From Aspidiotus rigidus (taxonomy: Eukaryota > Arthropoda > Insecta > Hemiptera > Diaspididae), in the NCBI GenBank assembly GCA_035079385.1, contig JAVHKY010000030.1, forward strand, positions 2,181,501 to 2,245,500: 64,000 nucleotides of DNA. The letters are read 5' to 3'. A model generated the notes under the pieces. The model saw only the letters and a program-made list of their open reading frames with translations. It was not told the origin of the DNA and made no database searches. Made by a program: the position numbers and the translations under genes. This document shows, piece by piece, positions 1 to 10,858 of this stretch (positions within the stretch are counted from its first letter, which is position 1; each line of letters starts with the position of its first letter).

Positions 1-1536
1 AAATAAAAATGATTTATGTAGGCCATGAACCAATTTGCAGTGTTCTGAAAGTGTTTGACTTTAAGTTTTACAAAGTTTTATCAACTTTGATGCGAATTTC
101 AAGTTTTAATTCGGTAGTTCATATTCTTCGTCACCTCTTTCTATTCCCACGATAAAGTGTCTCTGTGTTAATAATAGATAGGTAAAGCGCGGCATTAAGT
201 ATAGACCTATTCACTGATTGTGAAGAGTGAAAAAAGTTCATCTTCTTACCCACCTTGACAAGAATTATCTTGACTGAATATTCTATTTTATCTGAATTTT
301 CTTAGTAACAATATCTATTCTACCACTCGCTAAATCAATATCTTATATCATAAAAAAAAAAAAATGGATGCATTCCTAAATGCTTGTACTTACGGCAGCC
401 AAATTGAAGAAAACAATTCTAAATTTATCTTTTTGAAGATCATAGAAAAACTGCTGGTTTGAAATTTCATTTCGATGATAATCATTTTATCGCCGAGGAG
501 TGAGGTATAGGCTAACAATGTTTACTTTGTATTTCGGATTTTTTTCTTCGTGATACCACGAAAAACTTTTGGGTTAAATTTAGGTAGTGTTTATGAGAAT
601 AATTTTGGCACCGAAAAATGAGATATCAGCTAGATCATTCATCGTTACCACAAAAACAAAATAGGCCTATATTACATTACATCGAAATCTTGGAGTTATT
701 TAAAATTCGTCATTTCTCGATATACCTGTTTCTCCTGCTATTTCTGTATTAATAATTATTGAAAAATTTATAAACGGTGTGAAAGAAAGAGAAAAATTAG
801 TTCTAAAAAACCTTGCTCCCATAGTAAGTACAATTTTTACTGTACAACACAATAATCAACTTATAACTACAACCCGCATACGTGACGGCCCATTTAAGCC
901 CACTCCGCTTGTATTTTGCTAATTACTTATAGATATATTATAGGTACGTGTTTGGGGATTGGAATATAGCCTATGAATCTCACAAAATTGTGAAAAAAAA
1001 AAAAAAAAAATTGAATTTACAAACGAACGAATTGAATAAAATACCTGAAACGTGGTGGCACCCGTTATGTCTTCGCTTAGAGCGCTAGAATAGATATACT
1101 TGAAGATGTTGATGCCAATGCTAATGTTGAAAATACCGAGTCCCTCAATCTTAGGCATCAATATTGACTTTCACAATGAAAAAACGTTGAAAACAAAAGT
1201 TGCCTTCAACATCAACTTGAACTTGGATTTTGTCTCATACATTTTACTATACGGCCAACTTAAACCCTTGAAGGAAGGAAGGTTATGAATGGCAGATTTT
1301 ACCTTTGACGTTAGGAGACAGTCAGTGCTGCGGATAGTATTAACCATTAGTATAGCAAACTATGTGGACAAACATGAATTTCTTCTAAGATTTTTACGTG
1401 TTAAACTGTTGACAAAACAATTTGTTCTTTAACAATATAATAATATTGGTGGGGTGCGGAAGGCATTCACAAGGGTGTAGCGAACGCAGCGGAATTCTGT
1501 ATGAACTATATTATTTTGTGTGACAAGAATTTTGTG
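1..1536. other. intergenic, no gene recognised
   Basis: AT-rich DNA with homopolymer runs. A minus-strand open stretch around 1052-1161 ends at a GT-like donor and could be an exon, but no upstream exon with a matching frame was found and the peptide is not recognisable, so it is not called. Confidence 0.4.
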
Positions 1537-1663
1537 TATACTCTGTTCACATTAAGGAAGGATAGAAATATGACCTTGAGAACGGAACGCTCCGGGTAAT
1601 TTTAATCTACCGTTTCGTTCTCAAGGTCATATTTCTATCCTTCCTTAATGTGAACAGAGTATA
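1537..1663. repeat. 53-bp perfect-type hairpin
   Basis: Positions 1537-1589 and 1611-1663 are reverse complements over 53 nt with one mismatch, separated by 21 nt. The RNA from either strand would fold into a long stem. No coding frame spans it. It could be a foldback element, a local inverted duplication or a hairpin RNA source. Its loop does not match the 31-nt loop shared by the hairpins at 8641 and 52407. Confidence 0.9.
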
Positions 1664-1892
1664 GTGTCAATACCTCTTTATTGTACTGTGGAAAAAACTA
1701 TCAATATCTTGGATAAAAAATGTCGATCAAGAGAAAAGCACCTATACCATATGTGGAATAGATACCTTCTTTTGATCGTTATTTTTTCGAGAATTCTGTC
1801 AAGGAATGCTTTTGAGTGTTACCAAGTAATAGACGCGACTAGAAAAATTGTAAGAACGCGGCGTCATGGTCATTGATAAAAAAAAAGGAAAA

Positions 1893-2010
1893 ATTTTCAA
1901 ACTATCGATAGTTTCTCAAAATATCGACGATACCATTGACTATACACGTACTATCGCCATTTTTTTAAAACAAAACTATCGTTAATACCGATAGTCTATC
2001 AATAGTTCCC
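1893..2010. repeat. clustered TATCGATA-like motifs
   Basis: About 100 bases hold several variants of ACTATCGATAGT, including ACTATCGATAGT itself, ATATCGACGATA, ACTATCGCC, ACTATCGTTA and CCGATAGTCTATC. TATCGATA is the DREF-binding core in Drosophila promoters, but no gene start was found nearby. Degenerate satellite or transposon DNA is equally likely. Confidence 0.4.
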
Positions 2011-3854
2011 AACAGCCTGCATTAGTTAATTGATCCGTCGGTGTCGCGAAAAAAATAGTTATTATCATTATACAAGGTCCTGAAGCGAGTGGTATAGTCA
2101 CGAGTCCAAATTTTACGAAACGAGCCGTAGGTGAGTAAAGTAAAAGGGTGAGTGACTTATCACGAGCTGATGGACCGTGTATAATACAAACGTTTTTTCT
2201 TTCCCCTAATTTTCTGTATTTTTAAATTTAACTAAAACTAGCCCATTTCAGGCCTCATTAGTGCTTTACTTGGCGAGAGCCTTGTAAGTGAAATGTAACG
2301 CAGACCTATGAGAGATTGATGAAATTTTGACGACTCAAGAAATATCTTTTATCATGAAAAATTGGAGAGAGAATGAAAGTTGTAGTCCTTGAAATTTTAG
2401 AGCTGGAAGGGTTGACTGGAATTTTCCATGAAAAAGCTGTATTTAATAAGGAAAATTTTACCCTCTGTAGTTGGCAGTTTCCTAATGAGGCCTGTAATTG
2501 AAGTCGGCCGTGCATAAGACTACATACCGGTAAGGTAAGAAAGCGTGAGGTGAATTCTCTGGATGAGAGAATTCCTAAGTCAGCGAAGTGAGGACAGTGA
2601 ATCTGTGAGGGGAATGTATTTTAGATGGTATTGATCTGGCCTATAAATGAGATCGAAGAAGCTTGATTTAACGTATCACTCAGGCCGACTCGTCACAGAA
2701 GTCACAGAAAGTTTATATCATTGAAGTCTTAATTCATCGTGTGGTCCTACTATTTTGGTGATACGTACTTAATGAAGTTCTTCCGATTAATCCTTCGTTC
2801 AAGGTCAGTTGAAATTCGACAGAAGAATTTCTACTGATGAAGCAATTATGAAAAATTCGAACTTTTTTAACAATCTTTGTCCAGTACATATTGAGAGAGT
2901 CGAGGTGGCAAAGGTCGGCCATTAACCTCATAGGCAGTCACAAAGTTTCTTATTTTAAGATTTAATATCCGGTAATATCGTCAAACCCACAAGCTCTGAT
3001 ACTGGTTTTCTAATTCACGACCTCGCGTACCAGTTGAGTACCTTGCAAAATTGTAATACCTTCGAAGAATTTTTTTTGTACCTAGAACAAGAAATGCATT
3101 GTTAATCAATTTTCCCATTTTCGAAGCTCGCCTCTCGTAAATTTATATTCGTACGATGTGTCAGACGTCATTCCTCGAAATAGTCGAGTATATTTTAAAT
3201 TTCTATTAGGACAGATAGGTACCCATAGAATATCGCGTTGTGTACCGGTACTCGGTGTACCCACAGCGCTTTACATTTTGCTAATACCCACGTCGCAGCT
3301 TATCCGCCCAAGACATTAATCACTATTAACCCACGCAAAAAACGGTGAAGTTCACAAGCGGGCTGCCTCGTGAAAATCATCAATAATTAACATAAATCGT
3401 ACGTTCATCAGAAATAATGCTCTGCAGTCTACAGGTTCTAGGAAGTTATTTTGAGACAATAAAATATGATACGCGCAGACCAGCCGGTAAAGCGTGGTGC
3501 AGTGCAGTATGGAGTTTATTAGCCTTGGAAACAATGATGATCCGGTTCGCAGACATTATACTGATGATACATTTAAGAGAATAAAAATATTAAAATAAAC
3601 ACCGCTGGGACTTGTTTTTTCTCGTGAACCTCGCTCGTACAGCCGGTCTGGCTCTCGCGTTAATAAAAATATTGAGTACGGTAAGTTGTATCCATCACTG
3701 AATAGAACGAAGGAAGTGCCTAGTTAAAAACAAAATAGTTGAAGAGATCATTTCGGCTAATTCGCGCACACGAATAATTCGGTCAAATAAACAATTCCTT
3801 ATTCGTTTATTCCCGTTTGGTGGCTCAGATATCGAGAAAATATTCCAACTCGAG
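2011..3854. other. intergenic; one 13-bp inverted repeat pair
   Basis: No gene recognised. CAGGCCTCATTAG near 2249 recurs inverted near 2484, which may mark the ends of a small element, but I see no flanking target duplication. The last part, up to 3854, should hold the promoter and 5' UTR of the first lysozyme gene. Confidence 0.35.
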
Positions 3855-6800
3855 ATGATTGGAGGCAAATTTCCATTAATCTTCGTTCTCGTTGTGATTC
3901 TATTCCAAAACTTTACTCCAGGTAAGATAATATACCTAGTTTTTCCTTCCGTAGGCCTATCTTAAATTAATTTGTAGCATAATATTTTCTGCTTTGAATT
4001 TGTTTTACTTATTCAACGACGAGCTGTTGGCTATACTAAGGCTATTTAGGTGGATAAAAAAATTATTTCGATCCAGCTGTGCAGTAAATGTTAAATTATA
4101 TAGAAATCTGGTGTGTATCAGAGTTGTTGGAGGAGGGGGAAGAATCGTGTGAGGGGCAGATATTGTAAGGAAAGTTTGACAGTATTGAGATCATTTTTGA
4201 GCACTACGGTGCTAGAGAGGGAATTCGTGTGTAACAAGCAACAAAGGGAAAGGAGTCGAGGGCATGAGAAAATGTGTTCAGTTGCAAGGTTTTCTTTGTA
4301 GAAAAGTGGGCAAGATGGGGGAGATAGTATATTTAAGCGTGGGTCAAATGAGAGTGCTTGTGTGACACATGAGTGAGCAAAGGTTGACTTTTTCCCGTCT
4401 GAAATTTCTGTTGGAAGTTGACCAAAAAAGTTTCTTCTGTAAGAATTGAGTGAGATAGGGAAGACAGACGAGGATGGCCATAATCTACAATCGTGAACTC
4501 GATGGGCCATTAGAAGGCCGTCAACAGAATAAGAGTAGGCGGTTCTATTTGCATAGATACGCGTCCGAGAGACGGATGGTGTGATCGGGATATTTTTGGA
4601 TTAAATGCCTGATGTGTTGAGTGTGGGTGGATTTGTTGGGATCGAGGATTTGTGTAATAACAAGTCGAGTAGAGGTTCATTGCAAGTCCAGGGGGTGGGA
4701 AAGTAAATACTTGTATATGAACGGGTGGAAGAACTTGTCCACGGTAGTTAAGTCGCGTCGAGTAGACCTTCAGTTTATTGATTTCACAAATGAGATGATG
4801 GGGGGTCGAATTTCCGCGTCTAATTATAGCGCTATTTGCAACATGTGAAGAAGATTCTAAGGGTAGATTGAAGTCGCACTTTTGGAAAAAGTCGAAGTTG
4901 ACACGGATGGTTACAATTGGCTTTGCTAACAAAAGAATTAGTAGGCCATTAAAACTACTAACGTCGTAATTTATTAACATAATATGCCCATGTATGATCA
5001 GGTAAATCGTTGAATGGTTGATTGGGGGTTCGAAGAGGATATGCGCACCAGTATAACAGTAAATGAGAAGTGCATCATGCATGCTAATTTTAGTTGACGA
5101 AAATAATCGATAATATCGGCGGAATGTTGTAGGCTGAAAAAAGAGACACGTTTGTGGAACGCATACAACGAGAACAGAGAGAGAGAAAAATGTTAAACAA
5201 GGACAGAAAAATAAATACGTTGCGGATATGTTTCGCGAATGAAATATACGTTAAATGAAAGCTTTGGGAAATAAGTACGAATAAATCGGATATAAAAAAC
5301 GAATTTTGGTTTACACACGTGGGGATTAGCCCTTTCCTTTTATGGGTCTTGGAAAGACTATGAAGGACCAGGGAGAGCTTACCGCAGTAATGCTCAGCTT
5401 AGGCGCTTTTCTTGAAGGATGCGGGAACTTTGGCACAGAATATAGAAAAATATTAAAGTCTGCCGTTGGTATGCCTTGGTTAGATTCAAGGAAATTTTAA
5501 ATTTTTTCCATCTATTAAAAGGTACGGATCTGTTTTTGATACGCATAAGTTACATTCAGCGATTTTTTGGTTGATAGACAGTATTATGTCGACGAGATCT
5601 TTTGTTGCACCTTTTATTGGATTATTTATTATGAAATCCACAAACTGAGGGGGACAAATTTTTAACTTTCCTGCGGAGCGCAACTATTTTTGATTTGACG
5701 CAAACAATTCCCAGTTTTCATGCTGTTCTACGGACGTTATCTAAACTTAAGTCTCCCTGACCATTGTCGTATCTTCGCCTCACTTGTTTCGATTTATCTC
5801 AACTCTTTCTTTTCGCATCTTCCTTTTTCAATTTCAATTTTCAACTTTCAATCTATTTTTCTGTGACTCTCGCCTTCCTATCTTATAATTGCGTCATTCT
5901 TTACTACATAATTTAAACTTCTCATTATATATTATTTCTTTACTTTTCCAAGTCTTTCTTTATAGTCTTGTTTTTCACCTCAAAATCCAAATGTTTTCCT
6001 CTCGACCTCAGTAGTGAAATGAATAGCTTTGTTTTTTCTGACCGTTTCTTTCCAAAATTATACCAGAAGAATAATTTTTCTGTTTTTCGCGTTAAAGCCA
6101 TTACCACCATGTGATAATGCCTGTGTCGCTTATCTTTTCACATAATATAACTACCTATAGTGTTGTACAGTCAAATCAGTAACGTTCAAGTAGAGCTTGC
6201 TGAGCATTTCCGATTCGTATGATCTATCTTTTTTTTTTCTACGAGAAAATAAACCGAATGTTAGGAGCAGTACTTCATTCAAGTGCAACACCATATTTTA
6301 GTTTAAAAAAAATAATTGAAGTTTGAATGTGATTGTCTTATTCATAAATTGTGAAATTATAATCAAGGCTTATCACCACACAAAATTGAATTTCAGAGTT
6401 TGAAATTCATAAATATATTTCGCGAACTTTCGGTATGGAGAAGAAGCCTTGTTTAGAATTGTACAATTTCACACCTAGTAGAAGTTTTACCACGATTAAA
6501 ACTCACTTCAACTAATCGAGGGTAGAATTTGAATTTTAGATTTTGAAAGTTCTATAGATTTGCCAAGTTATATGCTTTTGAAGAAAGCAAAATTCTCAGT
6601 ATTTTTTTTCTTTCTTTTCAACTCGATGTTGTCTGTATTTTCTTACTTGATGTGCAAGTATTTTCTTGTCGACCCTGATTAATTTCTAACTTCTGAAAAT
6701 TGTTGGATGCCTGTAGGGATCTGTTTTGATATTTTAGGTTCAGCAAACATTTTTTAGCTAACTCTGTACATTTGCTTGAAAAGGAGGAATAATTAAAACC

Positions 6801-8325
6801 TGTTGTTCTTCTTTCAAAGAATCATGATGGAGGAATTTTATTGGTTTATAATTCTACATTAGAGCTTTTCAATTTTTGCGACGTCAGGGTCTCCTTTAGA
6901 GTAATTCTGATTCAGTCCTGACCACCTGACACTGTGCTGATTTCTTCTTCAAAATTTCTTACTTTTTGCGAACCAATTGTAACAGTTTACGAACCCCTCG
7001 TAATCTGCAGACCCACGATTGAGAAGTACCGTTCTACATAAGAAATCATTATATCTGACAACAAAAATCTAGCTATAAGATTTTCTCCTGCATCCAGGTA
7101 ATTTCTAACAGAAAACCTGTTTTATGGTTTTTCATTTTTGAAAAACTCGCCGTACAAAAAACTTGGAAAAATTTCCACTCTCGAGCTATGTATTTCTAAG
7201 TCCCTAAAATAGGTCAAGGTAACTGCAGGCGTGGATTTACAGGTACATTTTGGGGGGGATATTCCATTGTTCAAAAATTGTTTTCCTCGCTCCGCTCGGA
7301 AAATATAGTCAAATTAGACAATTTCAGTCTTTTTTTTTTTTTTTTTTTTTTTTGGGGGGGGGGGAGTATATCCCCCTTATCCCCCGTAAATCCGCGCCTA
7401 AACTGACGACGTCCTATTTTATACTAGGCTTATAGTAGGTCCACGCCTCCTTTATACAAGCTTTATACTAGGTCTAGACTTCCTTGAATTCTCAACACCA
7501 AAACCAATTTGACTTTTAGAACAGGTCTGCGTTCCCCCATTTAACTTCGTTAAGGAAGTTGTCATTTTCCCCCTCTTCTTTATTTCTTTCTCACTCATAC
7601 CTTGCGTTCATGTGCCCTGCTTATTGTTAAAAATTATTAGAAAACAAATGTCTCGGACTAATAATTATACGTTACTAATGAAAAAATATGACCCATCAAA
7701 CAAAATTAATTGAATTATTGTATTATTCATCTATTCAGCCTATTCTGCTGCCACTGAAGTACCTTTCGATAACATTTGCTTGGGATGTATCTGCGAAGCA
7801 GCTTCCGAATGTAACAAAACGTTAACTTATTGTGATGGCGATGTATGTGGAATGTTTAAAATTACAAAAGCGTACTGGATTGATGCCAAGAGGCCAGTGG
7901 TCGCCGGTGACGATCCAAAAACCGACGAAGGTGAGTACCTACATGATTTTGGTTATTACTCTTAAAAGCTCTTCATGATCCAGTCACATTTTGAATTTAG
8001 CCTACAGAAAATGTACTTTGGACGAGGTTTGTGCCGGTACCACTGTCAGTCAGTACGTGACTAATTTTGCTCAAGTAAGATATCGAGACCTTGCTCACGC
8101 CCATAACTTTTGATGGTCAAACTAGGTATAGTTCAAACAAATATTTTACTTTTACAGGATTGCAACGAGGATGGCAGAATTGACTGTTATGATTACGCTG
8201 CCATTCATCAAAGAGGCGGTTACGGAGGCTGTAAGGCGCAACCACTCACAGGAGAATATCTGAAAAGATTTAGCCAGTGTTTCCAATACAACATAAAGCA
8301 ACAGGGTTCATCAACTCAATTTTGA
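3855..8325 (+). CDS. i-type lysozyme (destabilase family), secreted, gene 1
   Basis: Four exons: 3855-3921, 7739-7930, 8001-8074 and 8158-8325 (phases 1, 1, 0), giving 166 residues. Exon 1 encodes a signal peptide with the hydrophobic core PLIFVLVVILF. The mature part is cysteine-rich: CLGCICEAASEC, then CDGDVCGMFKI, YWIDAKRP, a CTLDEVC segment and the family hallmark DCNEDGRIDCYDYAAIH. All splice sites are GT-AG. Animal i-type lysozymes cut peptidoglycan using a Glu in the CxxESGC-like motif. Here that position is Ala (CEAASEC), so muramidase activity is doubtful, as reported for other insect members; a binding or isopeptidase-like role is possible. Intron 1 (3.8 kb) holds retroelement remnants and a MITE. 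The family call is firm; the function is inferred. Confidence 0.93.
4118..5082 (-). mobile_element. degenerate non-LTR retroelement remnant in lysozyme intron
   Basis: The minus-strand frame 4118-4510 reads through a zinc-knuckle-like tail (SCPLFYKENLATEHIFSCPR), typical of the C-terminus of RNase H-bearing non-LTR elements, where a Cys-rich segment is followed by an EH-I-hydrophobic-CP motif. The open frame at 4510-5082 lies where the upstream part would be, but it is not clearly recognisable. It is inserted antisense to the lysozyme gene inside intron 1. No reverse transcriptase motif is seen, so this is a 3' fragment at most. Confidence 0.5.
7227..7400. mobile_element. MITE-like element with GGCGyGGATTTAC ends
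   Basis: The ends AGGCGTGGATTTACAG and its inverted partner CCGTAAATCCGCGCCT flank about 175 bp containing GGGGGGGATAT, a T-run and the complementary ATATCCCCC. The same layout recurs at 58530-58722. No transposase is present. It sits in lysozyme intron 1. Confidence 0.6.
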
Positions 8326-8640
8326 AGGAAAACTATTTTGTTTAAGTAGGCCTATTTGATACGATTATTATAATGTATTGTGTAAATACATAAGTGAAAA
8401 ACAATTCAAATCTGTATCTTAAATTTTCCAAAATCAAAATTTTGAAAGATAATGATAGAGTCGGGATGGAAATCTAGATTTTAGATCGTTTCTATGGATG
8501 TGTTAATCAAGGAAATTTTGAAAATGTGCCCAAAAAGTTTTTCCTTAGCACTCAAAGGAGCCCCTATAGTTTCCTGAACTTTCGGAATTCAATTCCCCTC
8601 ACAAAGACTAAATCTTCGTCGTCAGTCAGTCATTTTTTAT

Positions 8641-8727
8641 CAAATAAGGAGGTATCTGTAAAAAGGGCCTACGTTCAATGTATTTCATAAGGAACGGAAG
8701 CCCTTTTTACAGACACCTCCTCAAATA
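8641..8727. repeat. hairpin with 31-nt conserved loop, copy 1
   Basis: Arms 8647-8668 and 8700-8721 (22 bp, one mismatch; looser pairing extends to about 28 bp) enclose the 31-nt loop 8669-8699. The loop, read on the minus strand, matches the loop of the hairpin at 52407 at 22 of 31 positions, including the 12-mer GAAATACATTGA. The inner arm is also shared (TCTGT, one variable base, then AAAAGGGC). It lies 316 bp downstream of the lysozyme 1 stop codon. Confidence 0.85.
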
Positions 8728-9129
8728 GGTAGTACCCATAAGCTACCACAAAGCTCTTCCAGAGAAGACTGACCCTCCACGGTATATTATTAGAAATCTT
8801 TTCATGTAGGTGCCGTTCTTTCTCATTTCCTTCTTCATCTTCTTTCATATCAAATCAATAGAGCTTCAAGGAACGCATCCGCTCTCACATCAATATCTTC
8901 GAGAAAGTGTGACCGAATCGACCTTTTCACTAATTTAATTGTAACTTGACTAACATTTCGTTTTTGTTACATGATCACGTTCTTTAAAAAGTTCGAGGAG
9001 CCTTGAGTATTCTGACTGGCAAGCGTTAGTATCACTCACAATAAAAACTGGAAAATTGAATGCCAGCCTTAGACCATGAACAGCATAGACTGAGCTTTGG
9101 CCATATAAACGAGTAGAAACTGTTGACTG

Positions 9130-9248
9130 GAGGACGTGATAAAAAAATAAGCATCATGGGGGGGGGGGGCAATACGGTAGACTGTGGAGTGCGGTGTGGC
9201 GCTACCACCTTTTATTTTCATCAATTATGCTTATTTTTTATCACATTG
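9130..9248. repeat. short inverted repeat pair
   Basis: GTGATAAAAAAATAAGCA near 9137 is repeated inverted near 9228-9244 with one A fewer. A G-run and about 75 bases lie between. No gene is seen. Confidence 0.5.
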
Positions 9249-9593
9249 TGTATTCAAAGATTTGGGACAATGCTCAGTCTATGCTGTTTATGGTCCAAGA
9301 TGACAGCGTTGGTAGTGGGGAAAAGCTATCTCTTGCATTGATCAAAATCAATATTTTTAGGAGAATACGTGCCAGACAAAATACTCGTATTGTTGAAAAA
9401 TTTACCACTTCGCTGGATACAAACACAAGAGTGCGCTGTGTGTTGAGACAAGAATGTAATACGAGAAGGAACAATGTTTTTTCAGGATCTATACTGTATG
9501 GGTCTATGCATCCACCATTTTGTGTGCAAAACGAATTTTTTCTCATAAGAGGCCATGTTAAATTTGTGTGCTTTAAAGAGGGTAAATCGTGAA

Positions 9594-9918
9594 CGGCTCA
9601 ATGAATTTTTTAGAGGTCACCCGCGTTGGAAAGGAAATTTTATAGACAAAAAGTTATCTCTCTTTCAATTTTTCTCCAAAAACATTACTTTTCGAGCTAT
9701 TAATTAACAAATGAAAGACTCCCCCCCCCCCCAAGCGCTCTATTCAATGTAACAAGCGGCAAACCCAATTTCATGTGTTTGGGCGAAAAGACACATTTTA
9801 TTTACTGATTGGTAAGTCAGAAAATAATGCTTTTAGTGAAAAATTGAAGAAAATATAATTTATTATCTATGAAATTTTCTTTCCAACGCGAGTACTTTCG
9901 AGAAAATTCATCAAGCCG
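9594..9918. repeat. foldback element with ~50-bp arms
   Basis: The sequence around 9600-9645, centred on CGCGTTGGAAAGGAAATTTT, returns inverted at about 9867-9915 with scattered mismatches. The roughly 220-bp interior holds a C-run. Probably a small non-autonomous foldback element. Confidence 0.6.
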
Positions 9919-10020
9919 TACTCCATTATTTTTCTATAGGAAAACATGAATTTAACATCTACTCTTATGGATAAAAGCTCTTTTTGCCCCCAAAACTGCC
10001 GACGTGAATATCCAGACGAT

Positions 10021-10404
10021 ATAAAGCCCAGTGTTGGCAAATTCCCTGGAATGAAATTTTGGCCAAGAGTATTCAACAAATTCCCGGGACCGGAATCCCA
10101 ACTGGGAATTGCCTGCAATTTGGATTCTACGCGTTAAATATACGTCATTTTTCGAACATCACCAAATTTTTCTGATGATGATGATTGTGCTGATTGAATT
10201 ATTGCTGATTTTCCAGCAGAGGTGGAATTAATTTCACAACTTTTTGTGCTTTTTTAGTTTTTTTTTTCTGGTACAGTACTTAGAATTAAGCTTTCTTGCG
10301 ATCAATCTATAATATGAAAAAAAAAAAAAATGAAATTCCTACAATTCCCGACGTTGGGATTTCCCGGAAATTTATTAATTTCCAGTGCCAACACTGATAA
10401 AGCT
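10021..10404. mobile_element. hAT-like non-autonomous element
   Basis: The element 10029-10396 (368 bp) begins CAGTGTTGGCA and ends with the exact complement TGCCAACACTG. It is flanked by ATAAAGCC (10021-10028) and ATAAAGCT (10397-10404), an 8-bp target duplication with one difference. CAGTG-type ends with 8-bp duplications are characteristic of the hAT superfamily. Inside, CCCGGG-containing segments are also inverted. No transposase frame is present. Confidence 0.8.
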
Positions 10405-10858
10405 CTGGTTCTGTCTCTTTAACTCTGCTCGTTAACACGCAACGCACTCTTGTTGCCTATCCAGCAAAGTGATTAATTTTCTAAAAATGGGCGTATTTTG
10501 GTCAATGTGAGAGGGTAACTTCAGGAAATTTTACGCTCTATAAATTTCGTTGTCTTCAATTTTTCCGCTAAGTAGTTTTAATTGTTCGTTCAAGACTTAA
10601 TTTGAGATACATTCAAAGGGGGAAATAAAATCATACTGGTTCTCGTTTTCAATTTTGTTGATTGTAGCGCTCCTAGCGGGTGACCAGACCAAATTTTACT
10701 GTGAACTGAATACTGATACTGCTTGCTTTCAAAATATCTTGTGGAATAAACTCGAATCGCAACCTACAGATTTCAGTAGACCATCATATAATATTAATAT
10801 TACACATAGGCTAATTTTACATACTTGCTTCTTCAATACAGATTAAGAAACTACAGAT

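Noticed and set aside
9194..9592. 132-codon plus-strand ORF near lysozyme 1
   Set aside because: Overlaps inverted repeats; composition not protein-like and no recognisable domain.
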